Shown piece by piece: positions 25,523 through 34,684 of a DNA stretch of 54,330 nucleotides (its first letter is position 1; each line of letters starts with the position of its first letter). The DNA comes from Legionella adelaidensis (GTDB taxonomy: Bacteria; Pseudomonadota; Gammaproteobacteria; Legionellales; Legionellaceae), in NCBI RefSeq assembly GCF_900637865.1, contig NZ_LR134414.1:1-54330 (forward strand). The letters run 5' to 3'. The notes beneath the pieces were generated by a model. The model did not search any database. It had not been told where the DNA came from and was given only the letters and a program-made list of their open reading frames with translations. Both the position numbers and the translations under genes were made by a program.

Positions 25523-26257
25523 ATGGTATGGATACGATTTTGCTTCTTATTATTTTTTTTATTTCATTCTACAGTATATGCAAAACCATTACTAATTGGG
25601 ATCCCTCCTTTCGCTCCACCTTTTGTTATGCAGCTCGATAGCAAAACGCAATTCGTTGGCTTTGATATTGATATAATGAATGAAATTTGTAAGCGATTAG
25701 AAGTTCAATGCCAATATTTACCTTATAGTTTCAATGATATTTTCACAAACCTGGATGCAAAAAATATTGATTTGGGGATTGGAGATATAACAATTACTTC
25801 CCAACGCATGAGTGAGTATCTTTTTAGTTTGCCTTACATGGAAAGCTATGCCCAATTCATCACCACCAAATCCAGTAAAATTATTACAACAGATCAATTA
25901 AAGGGTAAAAAAATTGGTATAGCCCATGAAGCACTTTTTGGACCTTTGGTTCTGGAAGTATTAGATGGAAAGGTTGATTTTGTTGAGTTCCATTATATTT
26001 CTGACATGATTGTAGGCTTAACTGCGGGTGACGTCGATGGGATTATTATGGACGCAGCTACCGCCCAGAGTTTGTATGCTAATAATGATAATTTAGCTTT
26101 AGTGGGAGACCGCTTACCTTTGGGATTAGGGTATGGGATTGTTACCATTAAAGAAAATGAAGATTTAATGTATAAAATTAATCAAGCATTATTAGAAATG
26201 GAAGCTGACGGTACTTACATAAGTATATATAATATCTATTTTGCGGGCTTCAATTAA
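25523..26257 (+). CDS. Periplasmic amino-acid-binding protein (SBP family 3)
   Basis: The 244-aa protein has a signal peptide ending near VYAK. The mature protein follows the family 3 solute-binding pattern: IPPFAPPFVM, FVGFDIDIMNEICKRL, DLGIGDITITSQRM, FSLPYMES, then LKGKKIGIAHEALFG and the second lobe. It should capture a polar amino acid for an ABC importer. No permease or ATPase gene is adjacent, so it is an orphan in this window; a sensory role or a distant transporter is possible. AGGATTTCACTT precedes the ATG. The DUF4254-like gene follows after 15 bp. Confidence 0.9.
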   Translation: MVWIRFCFLLFFLFHSTVYAKPLLIGIPPFAPPFVMQLDSKTQFVGFDIDIMNEICKRLEVQCQYLPYSFNDIFTNLDAKNIDLGIGDITITSQRMSEYLFSLPYMESYAQFITTKSSKIITTDQLKGKKIGIAHEALFGPLVLEVLDGKVDFVEFHYISDMIVGLTAGDVDGIIMDAATAQSLYANNDNLALVGDRLPLGLGYGIVTIKENEDLMYKINQALLEMEADGTYISIYNIYFAGFN

Positions 26258-26272
26258 TATTTATTGGAAATT

Positions 26273-26860
26273 ATGTTTTATTTAGATTATCCCACGTATA
26301 TCACAGAACTTCAGCTACGCTGCCTTACAGAATGGGAAAAAGACAAGATATCTTTGCATGAAGAAGGTTTTTTTCGAATTGTGGAAGAAAATCACGCTTT
26401 TAATTTTCAATTATGGAATGCAGAAGACAGGGCACGCCGCGATGATCAGGGGCATGAATTTGTTTATGTTGCAAAAAGGGAAATTGACCATTGCAATCAG
26501 CAACGCAATAATCGTATGGAGGCAATGGACGAGTGGTTATTTAATGCTCTAGCTCCAAGCACAGACAGTATTTGTCCGGTACATTCTGAAACACCCGGAA
26601 TGATGATCGACAGGCTCTCCATTCTTACCTTAAAAAGCTTTCATATGGAGATTCAAGCTAATCGTCAGGACGTGAGCCAAGACCATATAATTAAGTGTAG
26701 AAATAAGCTTGCTATTTTACTGGCGCAAAAAGACCAATTAGAAAAGTGTCTTCATGACTTATTTGATGATATTTTGAATAAAAAAAGAACTTTTCGCGTG
26801 TATCATCAGTTTAAAATGTACAATGATCCTACGCTAAATCCCGAACTATACCGAAATTAA
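26273..26860 (+). CDS. DUF4254-like protein
   Basis: A 195-aa cytosolic, helical protein. NFQLWNAEDRARRDD followed by AKREIDHCNQQRNNRMEAMDEW matches my recollection of the DUF4254 pattern (Leu-Trp-x-x-Glu-Asp-x-Ala-Arg, then Lys-Arg-x-Ile-Asp-x-x-Asn-Gln-x-Arg). PGMMIDRLSILTLK follows. Its function is unknown. The TTG at 26264 is in frame, but the ATG at 26273, after TTGGAAATT, is preferred. Its last 32 bases overlap the convergent 745-aa membrane-protein gene, so the 3' ends are interlocked. Confidence 0.75.
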   Translation: MFYLDYPTYITELQLRCLTEWEKDKISLHEEGFFRIVEENHAFNFQLWNAEDRARRDDQGHEFVYVAKREIDHCNQQRNNRMEAMDEWLFNALAPSTDSICPVHSETPGMMIDRLSILTLKSFHMEIQANRQDVSQDHIIKCRNKLAILLAQKDQLEKCLHDLFDDILNKKRTFRVYHQFKMYNDPTLNPELYRN

Positions 26861-29066
26861 AGAGAGGGGAAGATAAATCAGATTCACTGTGTCTTCTGGG
26901 AAGGGAGTCAGGCGGTCTTCTAGCAGGAGGGGGAGAGAAGAATCTAGGTGCCTCTACACGACGCTCCATTTGGGTATCGGGACGTGAAGAAGGGCTCGAA
27001 AGCTTATCTTCCAAAATAGGAGATAAGCCACCGCTCTTATTTTTAAATCTTTCCACAGCGGACGCGTCTCCTTCACTCACTCGGCGTGCCTTGAGAAAAA
27101 ATGTGGGAGAAGACGCATTTTTGCCGAATTGGCTTGAAGGGCTAACTCCTGCACTTACCGTACCTAGCGTGGGGTCCAGGAGAGCTATTCTTGGCTCCGA
27201 GCTACAAGTCCGTAAGTTAGGACCAGGACTACCACTTGGACCTTTAGGTGGCGATGGGGGCTCTTCATCTTCTATTAGTTGTTCCGCTTCTTCTATTACA
27301 TCGTCTAGTTCTTCTTGATTATTTTTAATTAAAGACTCCCTGCCAAAACCTTTGGCCAGCGCCCTTAAAGCTAAACCTATCGCATAGAAAAAGGAGCTCA
27401 GCATTGTGAGCATAAGCATGATGTTCGTATCATGGTAATGTCCTTTTTCATCCGGTTCCTGGAGAGGGTTCAATGTATAATCTACAGATTTTTGCCCTTT
27501 GGCCACCCCAGAGAAAAAAGAACGTACAATTTCGAAAACCTCTAGAAAATAAAATTGCGGTGAAGGGTCCGTAGCCCAACCAATGCGAATTATTTTCTCA
27601 ATTTTTTCATTTTTAAGGGCCGCTACTTGTTCTTTTTTTGACTTAACATCTGCTATAAACTCAGCGAGCGTTTGGATTTTATTTCCGGCTTTTGCTTGTG
27701 CTTTATGATGATAATAATTAACTATTAAAGCATGCGCTAAAAATACAACAACAGATGCCGCGCCCAGAGCGACTGTGCCTATTACCAAACCAGGGGAGAT
27801 TGGCATTAAAAGCATGGTATTGATAGTGACAATGGCAAACAGCGCACTAGAAATGGCACTGTAGGCTCCAAGACCACTTCTGATGCCTGCCAGAGCCGCC
27901 TCAGTGTAAGAAAGGGCCATAGTAGAACGCAGCTTCGACTTTTGTTTTTCAAATTCATCACATTTTATATCTAAAAAGGTGCCTAATTGTGCATAAGCAC
28001 GTGAAAGTCTCTCTATATCTAACACTCGATTTGAAATAAGAGACTGCTCAAAAAGTAAAGATTCCGCGTTGAGTACAACTTCATCTTTAATTTGAGTAAG
28101 ACCTTCAATCTCCTCACCAATACTTTTTGCCTGTAACACCAGCGTTTGTATCTCTTTTCCAATGATTGCTAACTTGATTCTTTCCTGAGTGACCACCAAT
28201 TGCTTTTGAAAATCATGCTCTTCATACATCCGCGTCGCAATACAGCCTACTGTAAATAACATAGAGCAAATACTTAATGCCAAATAAACGTGAGGAGCAA
28301 ACACCGAAATTGTTACTACCCCCATATAGAGGTACATGCCATCAACAATTCCTCCATAAGCTGCTCCCGTTAGCCCTTTATTACGTAAATAATTTGATTG
28401 GCTACGAATGCGGCCCATAATATTTGTAATTTCATCACTTGAAATTTGAGATTTCGCTTTCACTTCCTCTAACAAATTATCATTTTCCGTCATCATTTTT
28501 TTGCGCTCAGAAATCATTTTGCGCATCCACATTCGATTAAGCGCTGAAAAGACACCGAGTAAAAGGCCAACTGGTACAATCATTTGATGCGTGTTAGCAA
28601 TGCCTAATGCTTCTGCGATTTGAAAAGTACTACGTATGCCTTTATATGCATTTTTTAGACCTTTCATGGAATCGCGACAATAAGGCCAGGAGAGTGCCAA
28701 AAATTTTTTCCACTGGCTTTTCTCATCAGATTTACAGATATTGCCAAAATAAGAAAAAGTAATAATGAAAAAAGATTCTGAAGTGATTGCAGCAACGCCC
28801 TGGGGCGTCATCATCCAATCATGCATTGCATCGGTAGAAAGGGTATCGGTATTGGTACAAAGCATGTCAAACACATACTTGATCATGCTATAAGATAAGC
28901 TCATCCCATCAAGAAGAGCGTACCACACATAAACGTCGCCGGCGTTGTGTAAATCTTTTGCAAGCTGTTTGCCTTCATTTTTTAACTTTTGAACGACCGA
29001 TAGAGAAGAGCGTCGTTTATCTATACTCTCTTTGGCGGACATGGCAGAATCGATTTCGGTCGACAT
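26829..29066 (-). CDS. Polytopic membrane protein with Pro/Ser-rich acidic tail, candidate effector
   Basis: I do not recognise this 745-aa protein. It has no signal peptide. Hydrophobic pairs lie near residues 160-180, 240-285, 400-455 and 545-570, separated by long helical, coiled-coil-like stretches (about 180-235 and 290-390). From about 580 the protein is hydrophilic: an acidic run (EELDDVIEEAEQLIEDEEPP), then 150 residues rich in Pro, Ser and Arg. A soluble start, internal membrane hairpins and a disordered tail are common in Dot/Icm effectors that target host membranes; this is inference. The ATG at 29066 is preferred to a GTG nine bases earlier. A promoter with 17-bp spacing lies at 29099-29127. 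Confidence 0.65.
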   Translation of the reverse strand: MSTEIDSAMSAKESIDKRRSSLSVVQKLKNEGKQLAKDLHNAGDVYVWYALLDGMSLSYSMIKYVFDMLCTNTDTLSTDAMHDWMMTPQGVAAITSESFFIITFSYFGNICKSDEKSQWKKFLALSWPYCRDSMKGLKNAYKGIRSTFQIAEALGIANTHQMIVPVGLLLGVFSALNRMWMRKMISERKKMMTENDNLLEEVKAKSQISSDEITNIMGRIRSQSNYLRNKGLTGAAYGGIVDGMYLYMGVVTISVFAPHVYLALSICSMLFTVGCIATRMYEEHDFQKQLVVTQERIKLAIIGKEIQTLVLQAKSIGEEIEGLTQIKDEVVLNAESLLFEQSLISNRVLDIERLSRAYAQLGTFLDIKCDEFEKQKSKLRSTMALSYTEAALAGIRSGLGAYSAISSALFAIVTINTMLLMPISPGLVIGTVALGAASVVVFLAHALIVNYYHHKAQAKAGNKIQTLAEFIADVKSKKEQVAALKNEKIEKIIRIGWATDPSPQFYFLEVFEIVRSFFSGVAKGQKSVDYTLNPLQEPDEKGHYHDTNIMLMLTMLSSFFYAIGLALRALAKGFGRESLIKNNQEELDDVIEEAEQLIEDEEPPSPPKGPSGSPGPNLRTCSSEPRIALLDPTLGTVSAGVSPSSQFGKNASSPTFFLKARRVSEGDASAVERFKNKSGGLSPILEDKLSSPSSRPDTQMERRVEAPRFFSPPPARRPPDSLPRRHSESDLSSPLFNFGIVRDLA

Positions 29067-29098
29067 GCGTCTCACAAGCGGCGGCTAAGATGACGCAA

Positions 29099-29127
29099 AT
29101 TGTACATACTCAGGCACTAAATGGCAA
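29099..29127 (-). promoter_or_regulatory. Sigma70-type promoter of the 745-aa membrane protein gene
   Basis: On the minus strand TTGCCA and TACAAT are exactly 17 bp apart. Transcription would begin near 29092, about 26 nt before the ATG at 29066. The remaining intergenic bases to 29327 show no gene. Confidence 0.5.
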
Positions 29128-29327
29128 GTAAAATTTCAAAATGGTTCAAAATGCATCAAAAAATAGTAGCCCATCGACAATTATATCATAGGGTGTTAGA
29201 AAAGATAAAAGAGCTTTTTCTTGAAAATATGTAAGCTTTTTTCTGCATTTTTCTACGAATCGCATAAGAAGATAGCATCTAGTGTGAACAAACGGTATAT
29301 TACTCTGTTTTATTATTGGGAGATTAG

Positions 29328-29840
29328 ATGCGGTTAGTTTTATTTTTCATTTTTTCTTGGACTTTTTTATGTGGAAGTACCATGGCAAATAACGAAAAAA
29401 TAATCTATGGATTTATCGAAAAGGCAACGCTAGTTGATAAAAATTTAACGTTATCAGCAAAATTAGATACAGGTGCTAAATCCGCATCTCTAAATGCCAC
29501 TCACATTACTGAAACAGAAGTTGATGGAAAACCGTATCTAAGCTTTATAGTACCTTCGAAAGAAGGCGACGTTTTTTTTCAATGTGAGTATGTGGGTGAT
29601 GTTAATATAAAAATACGGGCCGGAGAGAGACAAGCAAAGTCCTTAGTCCATAAGTCTATTCAACGTCCTGTAGTATTAATGAAAATTAAATTAGCTGATA
29701 AGGAAAGAGTTATCAGAGTTAATCTGACAAATAGAAAACGATTTATTTATCCCCTTCTTTTAGGTCGACAAGCAATTATTGCTTTTGATGGGATAATTGA
29801 TCCGAGTAAAAAATATCTTGTTAAAACTGAGAATGTCTAA
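29328..29840 (+). CDS. Retropepsin-like aspartic protease family (ATP-dependent Zn protease/DUF785)
   Basis: The 170-aa protein has a signal peptide (residues 1-20) and is probably periplasmic. AKLDTGAKSASLNA (about 44-57) is the D-T-G-A motif of single-domain retropepsin-like proteins, and FIYPLLLGRQAI the matching C-terminal strand. The family is often labelled ATP-dependent zinc protease, though no zinc motif is visible. A GGGAGATTAG ribosome site precedes the ATG. It heads a three-gene operon with a transglutaminase-7TM protein and an ATP-grasp ligase, a set known from several proteobacteria and thought to make and process a peptide tag. Confidence 0.88.
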   Translation: MRLVLFFIFSWTFLCGSTMANNEKIIYGFIEKATLVDKNLTLSAKLDTGAKSASLNATHITETEVDGKPYLSFIVPSKEGDVFFQCEYVGDVNIKIRAGERQAKSLVHKSIQRPVVLMKIKLADKERVIRVNLTNRKRFIYPLLLGRQAIIAFDGIIDPSKKYLVKTENV

Positions 29841-29842
29841 AG

Positions 29843-31369
29843 ATGCAATCGAATAAGCGCCATGTTTATGGCCTCATAATAACCTTGTTTTTGGTGGGAA
29901 TCGGTTTGTTTTTATATCGGCACTTTGCGTTAGATGTGCCGCTTACTGATACGGAAAATGTCAACAGTTGGATGGTAGAAGCCAACCTGCGCTTCAATGC
30001 GGATCCCCATGTTCCCGTAAAGGCCAGTTTTTCTATTCCGTATATGTCACCATATTTTAGCATTTTAGATGAATATTTTGTCGCTCAAAATTATGGAGTA
30101 ACCACTCATTTAGACGGGTATAATCGTCAAGCTATTTGGTCATTACGCCGTGGTCATGGCCCACAATCCCTCTATTACCGTGCTATTTTTCGCGAAACTG
30201 ATATTAATGAAACAAATCTTCCTAAACCGCATCGCTTTAAAACCGAAATTCTTCCTGAAAACCAAAAAGCGGCAGTGGACGCTATCATTCTTCAGGCGAG
30301 ACAATCATCAGCCGACATTCAAACATTTGCACAAAGTACTATTAAAGAGCTTAATAAGAATGAGGGAAATTCAAGGTTGATAATAGGTAATGACGTTAGT
30401 GAGTTGAGTATAGTTAATGCAGCGGTGTTAGTTTTAAATAATGCCAAAATCGCTGCTATGCCTGTGCAGGGAATTTATTTAGAGCAATACCATAAAACAG
30501 ATTTAACGTTTTATTTAGCAGTTTATAACGATAAGGAGTGGGTTTTTATTAATCCCAAAACGGGCGTGGCTGGGCTCCCGGCTAACTTATTAATATGGCA
30601 ATATGGTAGTGAGCCTATTTTTTCGGTATTAGGCGGCAAAAAGCCACAATTTTCCCTCTCCGTTTCTGCTGCCCCTATGAATGCATTGACCATCGCTAAA
30701 GCAAGGGGACTGCAGACTGAATCTGAATTATTACGCTTTTCTTTATTACAATTACCTGTAGAAGTACAAGAGACCTATAAAATTTTACTTACCGTGCCCA
30801 TAGGTGCTTTCATTATTTTATTGTTGCGGAATTTTATTGGTTTAAGCACTTTTGGGACATTTATGCCTGTCCTTATAGCGCTTGCTTTTAGAGAAACGCA
30901 TGTGGTTTGGGGAATTATTTTATTTACCCTTATCGTTTCTTTCGGACTTTTAGCCCGTTTTTATCTTGATCAATTACGTTTACTGCTCGTCCCCCGCTTA
31001 GCTTCAATTTTAACTATTGTTATCCTGTTAATGATTTTTTTAAGTGTTATTTGCCAAAATTTAGGTTTGGATTCCGGATTGTCTGTAGCATTATTCCCCA
31101 TGGTTATTTTAACTATGACCATTGAACGGATGTGCATTACCTGGGATGAACGGGGTGCGGGTGAAGCTTTAAGCGCTGGTGCAGGTAGCATGTTAGCAGC
31201 TGTTATTTGCTATGGCGCAATGAATTATGCACCCATGCAATATTTGATTTTTGCTTTCCCGGAATTATTATTAGTCCTTTTGGCATTATTACTATGGTTT
31301 GGTCAATATAGAGGCTATCGTTTGTTAGAGCTTGTCCGCTTTAATGTATTAGCCAAGGCTCGGTCATGA
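29843..31369 (+). CDS. Inactive-transglutaminase-like protein fused to seven membrane helices
   Basis: A 508-aa protein. One membrane helix near residues 8-26 is followed by a periplasmic region (about 60-290) related to transglutaminase-like domains but without a visible Cys-His-Asp triad, then about seven membrane helices (305-500). The helical part includes RNFIGLSTFGTFMPVLIALAF and a GAGEALSAGAGSMLAA loop. This matches the family annotated as an inactive transglutaminase with a 7TM domain. It starts two bases after the retropepsin-like stop and overlaps the ligase gene by 4 bp (ATGA), so the operon is tightly coupled. It may anchor or export the product of the ligase. Confidence 0.88.
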   Translation: MQSNKRHVYGLIITLFLVGIGLFLYRHFALDVPLTDTENVNSWMVEANLRFNADPHVPVKASFSIPYMSPYFSILDEYFVAQNYGVTTHLDGYNRQAIWSLRRGHGPQSLYYRAIFRETDINETNLPKPHRFKTEILPENQKAAVDAIILQARQSSADIQTFAQSTIKELNKNEGNSRLIIGNDVSELSIVNAAVLVLNNAKIAAMPVQGIYLEQYHKTDLTFYLAVYNDKEWVFINPKTGVAGLPANLLIWQYGSEPIFSVLGGKKPQFSLSVSAAPMNALTIAKARGLQTESELLRFSLLQLPVEVQETYKILLTVPIGAFIILLLRNFIGLSTFGTFMPVLIALAFRETHVVWGIILFTLIVSFGLLARFYLDQLRLLLVPRLASILTIVILLMIFLSVICQNLGLDSGLSVALFPMVILTMTIERMCITWDERGAGEALSAGAGSMLAAVICYGAMNYAPMQYLIFAFPELLLVLLALLLWFGQYRGYRLLELVRFNVLAKARS

Positions 31370-32310
31370 TAAAGACCTATTTACGTTTACGTAAAAATGG
31401 CATTCTAAGCATCAATCAAAGGAATAGTGATTATGTATTACGTTATAATAAACGTAGACTTTTTCCTTTGGTAGATGACAAGTTAAAAACCAAACGTCTC
31501 GCTTTACAAGCAGGTATCGCAGTTCCCGCGCTTTACGAACTTATTGAAACAGAACATCAAATAAAAAAAATTGATCAACTTCTACAACCTTATACAGACT
31601 TTGTAATTAAGCCTGCACGTGGCGCAGGTGGTGATGGTATCCTGGTAATTACTGGACAAGTTCATGGACGCTACCGACAAATCAATGGCAAGCTACTTAC
31701 CAAACAAGAACTCAGTTACCATTTATCTTGTTTATTATCAGGTGCATATAGTCTTGGCGGACACTCTGATTACGCGATTATAGAGCGACGAGTCATTGTG
31801 GACCCCGTCTTTGCCGAAGTCAGCCATGAAGGCATCCCGGATATTAGAATTATTACTTTATTAGGTTATCCGGCTATGGCGATGTTACGCCTTCCTACCC
31901 GTTCTTCCGGGGGAAAAGCTAACCTTCACCAGGGGGCAATAGGAACCGGAGTAAACTTATCTAACGGTAAAACGCTAGGGGGGGTAAGCAATAATGATAC
32001 CATTGATTATCATCCCGACACTTTAAATTCAATTGTCGATATTGAAATCCCTTATTGGGATAAAATATTGGAAATTGCTGCTAGTTCCTACGAATTAACT
32101 GGTTTAGGCTATCTTGGCGTAGACGTTGTTATCGATAAAGAAAAAGGCCCTATGATGCTGGAACTGAATGCGCGGCCCGGGCTGAATATTCAAATAGCTA
32201 ACAGAGAAGGCGGTTTAAATCGTTATAAACTTATTGAAAAAAGAGCCTCACTGGGACGAGAACCCATCCCAGCAAGAATTCAATTTAGTAAAGAAATGTT
32301 TGCCCGCTAG
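31366..32310 (+). CDS. RimK-related ATP-grasp amino-acid ligase (alpha-L-glutamate ligase-like)
   Basis: A 314-aa cytosolic ATP-grasp enzyme. DFVIKPARGAGGDGILVI is the ATP-binding lysine and glycine loop, and MMLELNARPGLNIQIAN holds the Mg-binding Glu and Asn of the second lobe. It belongs to the RimK-like ligases that add glutamate or other amino acids to a carboxylate. It overlaps the 7TM gene by 4 bp. The three-gene set (retropepsin, transglutaminase-7TM, ligase) recurs in proteobacteria and was described in comparative work on amidoligases; the product is not established. The convergent papain-like gene overlaps its last 4 bases. Confidence 0.9.
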   Translation: MIKTYLRLRKNGILSINQRNSDYVLRYNKRRLFPLVDDKLKTKRLALQAGIAVPALYELIETEHQIKKIDQLLQPYTDFVIKPARGAGGDGILVITGQVHGRYRQINGKLLTKQELSYHLSCLLSGAYSLGGHSDYAIIERRVIVDPVFAEVSHEGIPDIRIITLLGYPAMAMLRLPTRSSGGKANLHQGAIGTGVNLSNGKTLGGVSNNDTIDYHPDTLNSIVDIEIPYWDKILEIAASSYELTGLGYLGVDVVIDKEKGPMMLELNARPGLNIQIANREGGLNRYKLIEKRASLGREPIPARIQFSKEMFAR

Positions 32311-33395
32311 CTAACGGCCTCAACGTCCTTATCTTTATCTTTTTGCAAGGATCTAATCTCTTGCGCTTCGATTACCAAAGCCTTGAAGTAATCATACGAC
32401 ATATAGAAATCTCCGTGATCGCCGATTGATTCACCCCAGGAATTACGCAGCGTTAACAACCCTCTATGTTGTATGCCATTTTTATCAACAGCAATGGCAT
32501 TGTCATCATATCCAGTAATTACCATCTCATGACCTGCTTGAATCATTGATTGGTATAAATCACGAATAATTTCATCACTTAAGACCCACGTATCATTTTG
32601 AGCATGGTAAGAGCCCACGGCTCCGGCAACTCCTAATTCAAGATCAGGTAACAGCACACCGAAGGTAACTCGCTCCTCTTTATTTAATGATTCTTTTACT
32701 TGCTGCAACACGCTAATGATATTTACTTTATCATTAAAGGCTTGATACACATCTAAAATGTTACTCCAACCAATTTTATCGGATAAAGGCTCGCTCAATT
32801 TATGAAATTCTTGTGGAGAAAGTTCTTCACCTAACTCTGCCGAATCAACAGGATATTGAGTCATACCACCACAGCCATACATTTCCTGTTGATCTTTGCT
32901 AACAATTCCAAAGGAATCCATTTGGCTGAGCACAGTTTTCCCCAATGTGCCGTTCCAGCCACTAGGGATGTATCCATTATTTTCCAGAAAGCTGCCCAGC
33001 TCTAATTGACATAACTGACTAATGTAATCGCCTAGATTTAGAGTAGCGTTAACTGCAGCAGTATTAGCAAAAGTAGCACAGGTGCCGTGCATCCCCTGAT
33101 CGAGAACCGGAACATTCCCCATACCCAGCTGGACCTTAGAGGGTAATTTTCCTGCTGATAAGAGAGTATGCGCTTGCTTTACTGAGTTCGTGCGTGCCTT
33201 AATCGCTGACTGAGCTTGCTCCGACAATTGCACTTTCATTAAAGTAATTCTTTTTAAAGGCTGAGCCTTCAAGCTTGTGGCTTTGGTAACGGGAACAGAT
33301 AGTGGGTGGGTAATTTTGCCCACAACTTGAAAATCTTGAGCAAAAACCGACCCGGCGGCGAAGAGGGATACATACACAAAACGTGCAATTTTCAT
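32307..33395 (-). CDS. Secreted papain-like (C1) cysteine protease, copy A
   Basis: A 362-aa protein with a signal peptide ending at FAQD. A region of about 75 residues precedes the catalytic core. VLDQGMHGTCATFAN holds the oxyanion Q100 and nucleophile C106, AGHEMVITGYDD the catalytic H289, and TLRNSWGE N318, the complete C1 order. Extra cysteines (C129, C175) may form disulfides. It resembles the L. pneumophila C1 protein Lpg2622, whose structure is known. The substrate is unknown. The ATG at 33395 has GGAG upstream. It has its own promoter (33437-33465) and is clearly paralogous to the next gene upstream. Confidence 0.92.
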   Translation of the reverse strand: MKIARFVYVSLFAAGSVFAQDFQVVGKITHPLSVPVTKATSLKAQPLKRITLMKVQLSEQAQSAIKARTNSVKQAHTLLSAGKLPSKVQLGMGNVPVLDQGMHGTCATFANTAAVNATLNLGDYISQLCQLELGSFLENNGYIPSGWNGTLGKTVLSQMDSFGIVSKDQQEMYGCGGMTQYPVDSAELGEELSPQEFHKLSEPLSDKIGWSNILDVYQAFNDKVNIISVLQQVKESLNKEERVTFGVLLPDLELGVAGAVGSYHAQNDTWVLSDEIIRDLYQSMIQAGHEMVITGYDDNAIAVDKNGIQHRGLLTLRNSWGESIGDHGDFYMSYDYFKALVIEAQEIRSLQKDKDKDVEAVS

Positions 33396-33436
33396 GAACA
33401 ATTCTCCAATTTATGGTCGAGAAGACGCAGGAGTGT

Positions 33437-33465
33437 ATCATAAACATGCAAATTGTTCATGTAAA
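33437..33465 (-). promoter_or_regulatory. Sigma70-type promoter of protease copy A
   Basis: On the minus strand TTTACA and TATGAT are exactly 17 bp apart. The start of transcription would be near 33430, some 35 nt before the ATG at 33395. The promoter lies between the two protease paralogues, so copy A can be expressed independently of copy B. Confidence 0.6.
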
Positions 33466-33535
33466 TTTAGTATTATTTAGCTATTAAGACTATGTCGATA
33501 CTTTTACTGTAAGTACCTCAGTTAATACTAAATTT

Positions 33536-34603
33536 CTAATAATTTTTCCGTATTTTAATTCGCTGTGCTTCAATAACTTGTGTTTTAAAATAATCATAAG
33601 ACATGTAAAAATCGCCACCATCCCCCAGTTTGTCGCCCCAGGAGTTACGGAGCTTGAATAACCCTTGGTGTCTGATTTTTTCATCTCCATATTCATAAGC
33701 AACTGCGTCGTCATCATATCCGGTAACAATCATTTCATGACCGGCCAGAGAGGCAGTCTGTTTGTACAGATCAACGAGCATTTCATGGGTTAACACCCAT
33801 GTATCATTTTCATTTTTATATTTTCCAACAGCCCCAACTGTACCTAACTCAAAATCGACTAATGCAACACCAATAGTTACCCTGTCACCTGAAACTAAAG
33901 CATTTCTCACATCCTGGAAGGTAATATTTTTATCAACTTTTGTATATTCTGCGATATCTAAAATGGGGGACCAACCAGCAATTCGTCTGAGTGCATCACT
34001 ATTTTCATGATAATCCGCCAAGGAGATACCTGAAGTTGGGCCTGTACCATCGGTAGGATATTCTTTTAAGCCACCACACCCATAGATTTTTTGATTTTGT
34101 TTGCTAACCACGCCAAAAGTGTCAATCGTTTTTAATACAATCGGGCCAAGAGTTCCCGACCAACCGCTAGGTGTCCAGGCTAATTTTTCACTTTCAAGAG
34201 TTAAGCCAAGTTGTAATAAACATAGCTGGCTAATATAGTCTCCTTGGCCAAGGCCTGCATCAATAGCGGCGGTATTAGCAAAAGTAGCACATGTTGCATG
34301 ACTCCCTTGATCTAAAACGGGGATATTATTCATCCCCAGTTGGATACTGCGAGGACCATCACAGGATTCGGTTTTATTATCGTTGGCTAAAATAAAACTA
34401 GCGCGCTTGCTCATAGTTTCCAAAGCAGTATCACTGAATTTCAGTTTCAATAAAGAAATATCTCGATTGAGAGGGATAGAGTTAGCCAGTTTATTGGAAG
34501 GGAGGGTAATAGTTTGGTTTAACTCTCCTATTAACTTAACGTCAGGGCGAGAGACGGCCACCCCATTAAGCAAAACAGATATAAAAATAATGAAAAATTT
34601 CAT
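33536..34603 (-). CDS. Secreted papain-like (C1) cysteine protease, copy B
   Basis: A 355-aa paralogue of the downstream gene with the same plan: signal peptide (MKFFIIFISVLLNGVAVS), an N-terminal region of about 75 residues, and the core with Q99/C105 (VLDQGSHATCATFAN), H289 (AGHEMIVTGYDD) and N320 (KLRNSWGD). Identity is highest around the Cys motif (ATFANTAA, GDYISQLC) and the C-terminus (GDFYMSYDYFK), and low in the first 80 residues. This points to an old tandem duplication with divergence of the N-terminal part. AAGGAG precedes the ATG at 34603; the longer frame to 34666 would mask the signal peptide. Confidence 0.92.
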   Translation of the reverse strand: MKFFIIFISVLLNGVAVSRPDVKLIGELNQTITLPSNKLANSIPLNRDISLLKLKFSDTALETMSKRASFILANDNKTESCDGPRSIQLGMNNIPVLDQGSHATCATFANTAAIDAGLGQGDYISQLCLLQLGLTLESEKLAWTPSGWSGTLGPIVLKTIDTFGVVSKQNQKIYGCGGLKEYPTDGTGPTSGISLADYHENSDALRRIAGWSPILDIAEYTKVDKNITFQDVRNALVSGDRVTIGVALVDFELGTVGAVGKYKNENDTWVLTHEMLVDLYKQTASLAGHEMIVTGYDDDAVAYEYGDEKIRHQGLFKLRNSWGDKLGDGGDFYMSYDYFKTQVIEAQRIKIRKNY

Positions 34604-34684
34604 TGGCTTCTCCTTGTAGCTTAAGGTGGTGAGAAAGTGTATCACACACATAGTACTATTAGTCATTGGCTTGCTTTTAACGCG

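Noticed and set aside
27091-27318. Open frame opposite the Pro/Ser-rich tail of the 745-aa protein
   Set aside because: It is Gly/Ser-rich only because the other strand is Pro/Ser-rich; no start signal.
26273-29066. Convergent 32-bp overlap as a sign of misannotation
   Set aside because: Both frames continue with protein-like sequence to their stops, so a true overlap is more likely.
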